From contig CALECF010000244.1 in NCBI GenBank assembly GCA_937948705.1, forward strand, positions 1-5,649: a stretch of 5,649 bases of DNA, read 5' to 3'. A program made the position numbers and the translations under genes. Shown here in pieces: positions 4,926 to 5,649 of the stretch (the stretch's first letter is position 1; every line of letters starts with the position of its first letter). Below the pieces are notes generated by a model. That model saw only the letters and a list, made by a program, of their open reading frames with translations. It was not told where the DNA came from and searched no databases. The stretch comes from an uncultured Anaerosolibacter sp. Lineage in GTDB: Bacteria; Bacillota_A; Clostridia; Peptostreptococcales; Thermotaleaceae.

Positions 4926-5179
4926 TGGTGGAGGCGAGGGGAATCGAACCCCTCCTGTCGGTCAGTACTTCACCAGCAGCTTCTCCGAGTGCAGTCATTG
5001 TTTTAGTTTCTCGTCGTAAGCCTCGCCCAATGACAAGCTATGCTTTTGGCCAGTCCCAATTTATCTGCGTTTGGGTCAAGACACCCTCAGCGCAGTTCCC
5101 TACTAAGTTGACGCCCTGGTTCAAAGTCGTAGGCAACCGGGCAGGACGAGCAGCTATATTAAGCTGCTAAAGCGTAATT
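4926..5179 (-). ncRNA. ssrA: tmRNA (ssrA), 5'-truncated
   Basis: tmRNA frees stalled ribosomes by acting as both tRNA and mRNA. The 3' end is unmistakable on the minus strand: GGGGTTCGATTCCCC (T arm), then CGCCTCCACCA, with CCA encoded at 4926-4928. The tag-frame end is also present: AAT TAC GCT TTA GCA GCT TAA (NYALAA, stop at 5159-5161), followed by the usual tag-stop hairpin (TTAGCAGCTT / TATAGCTGCT) and about 200 nt that should form the pseudoknot domain. A complete tmRNA is about 350 nt. The first 100 nt or so are absent: the 5' acceptor strand, D-like region, PK1, resume codon and first tag codons. The sequence upstream instead codes for the coiled-coil protein, whose TAG directly abuts AAT TAC. 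The promoter is also missing, so this copy is probably not functional. The cause could be insertion, rearrangement or an assembly join. Confidence 0.88.
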
Positions 5180-5482
5180 CTATTTTACGTTTTTAAAATT
5201 TCTCTTAAGCTCAACAATTTGACTATCACTCTGAACAACTTTCAATGTTAGATTATTGATATCTAAATGAAACTTGTCTACTTTTTCATGAATTTCATCA
5301 AGTTTGCTATTTGCAATCTCTCTATGATCATATAGAGCTTTTATCTTGTCAGAAATTTCATCTTCAATTTTCATCTCAATTGTTAAAATATCGGCTTTTA
5401 GTTCTTTCTTTGTATCTTGTAATTCTTCATATATCTTCTCCAGCATACTTAATACTCTATCCTGATTTTCCACTAATCTCAT
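5180..5482 (-). CDS. Small coiled-coil protein of unknown function
   Basis: A 100-residue protein, very rich in Glu, Lys, Asp and Ile, with leucine/isoleucine spacing typical of a long coiled coil over most of its length (about residues 8-96): VLSMLEKIYEELQDTKKEL, then IEMKIEDEISDKIKALYDH, then KLDEIHEKVDKFHLDINNL and VELKRNF. It starts at ATG 5480-5482 with AAGGTGAT (complement at 5490-5497) 7 nt before it. Its ATG lies 26 bp after the stop of the upstream gene, so the two are probably one operon. Similar short coiled-coil proteins accompany phage-like or plasmid regulators in clostridia, in my recollection, but no function is known to me. Its stop TAG (5180-5182) is the exact edge of the tmRNA homology. 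Base composition is more AT-rich than the recombinase region, in keeping with a different origin. Confidence 0.7.
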   Translation of the reverse strand: MRLVENQDRVLSMLEKIYEELQDTKKELKADILTIEMKIEDEISDKIKALYDHREIANSKLDEIHEKVDKFHLDINNLTLKVVQSDSQIVELKRNFKNVK

Positions 5483-5508
5483 CCTTTAAATCACCTTTTT
5501 CAGACACA

Positions 5509-5649
5509 CTAAAACATGGAAATCTGCTGCTTTGTTATGGTAAAATCCGAGAGCTCAAGGGTCTCTTCGTTACCAGCCTTGAAGGACACACTTTCTTTAT
5601 TCCTAAATCTATCCTCTATTACCTTTGCAACATAGATTTTATCAAACCT
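5509..5649 (-). CDS. C-terminal 46 residues of an unidentified protein (cut by window edge)
   Basis: One minus-strand frame stays open from the right edge to TAG at 5509-5511. It reads FDKIYVAKVIEDRF, then a segment with SVSFKAG, and ends FTITKQQISMF. The composition is protein-like, and the gene is tightly followed by the coiled-coil gene with its own ribosome binding site, supporting a real coding end. I do not recognise the family; the fragment is too short to assign a role. A regulator or replication protein of a phage-like element would fit the neighbour but is only a guess. Confidence 0.5.
   Translation of the reverse strand, partial: RFDKIYVAKVIEDRFRNKESVSFKAGNEETLELSDFTITKQQISMF

Noticed and set aside
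4926..4990. A tRNA gene ending in TTCGATTCCCCT...CCA
   Set aside because: There is no D arm or anticodon arm upstream on the minus strand; the T arm and acceptor belong to the tmRNA.
4913..5170. Plus-strand open frame of 85 codons containing EARGIEPL
   Set aside because: This is the familiar false translation of the complement of a tmRNA/tRNA 3' end.

Overview
The window looks like accessory DNA from a low-to-moderate GC Firmicute, most likely a gut-type Clostridia. The evidence is strong AGGAGG-type ribosome binding sites, small Clostridia/Bacilli-type protein families (DUF4256, a stand-alone HhH/alpha-CTD-like protein, a GGADGPT-tailed protein), and a tmRNA whose tag ends NYALAA. Every convincing gene is on the minus strand, so transcription runs right to left. 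The species cannot be named from this window.

Layout from right to left, following transcription. (i) 5180-5649: the last 46 codons of an unidentified gene, then a 100-residue coiled-coil protein. (ii) 4926-5179: the 3' two-thirds of a tmRNA gene (ssrA), cut off inside its tag reading frame exactly where the coiled-coil gene stops. A good intrinsic terminator follows at 4871-4917. (iii) 4134-4870: non-coding DNA with hairpins, a 13-codon relic of the 3' end of an RlmD/RumA-type rRNA methyltransferase gene (4574-4615), and repeat block B (about 4401-4525). (iv) 2628-4133: a 501-residue soluble protein of unknown function with a GGADGPT C-terminal module. (v) 1621-2544: a serine recombinase that stops where its zinc-ribbon domain should begin. 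(vi) 1450-1605: repeat block A, a diverged copy of block B, with a tandem 43-bp repeat. (vii) 963-1403: a GNAT acetyltransferase. (viii) 820-867: a start-codon remnant of what looks like a SAP-domain protein gene, with a leader homologous to that of the GNAT gene. (ix) 674-715: a second methyltransferase-tail relic in the same orientation as the first. (x) 1-528: a two-gene unit, HhH protein then DUF4256 protein (cut by the window edge).

My reading is that this is a scarred integration hotspot. A recombinase gene and its passenger lie between diverged direct repeats A and B. A wider pair of rlmD-type 3'-end relics, exactly 3,900 bp apart, lies outside them. The 3' end of rumA/rlmD is a known target for serine-integrase elements in Firmicutes, so repeated insertion and decay there is plausible. 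The abruptly cut tmRNA marks a separate second junction on the right. The most unusual items are the tmRNA junction, the nested direct repeats around a shortened recombinase, and the GGADGPT protein. A complete new defence or mobile system is not demonstrated by the sequence alone.
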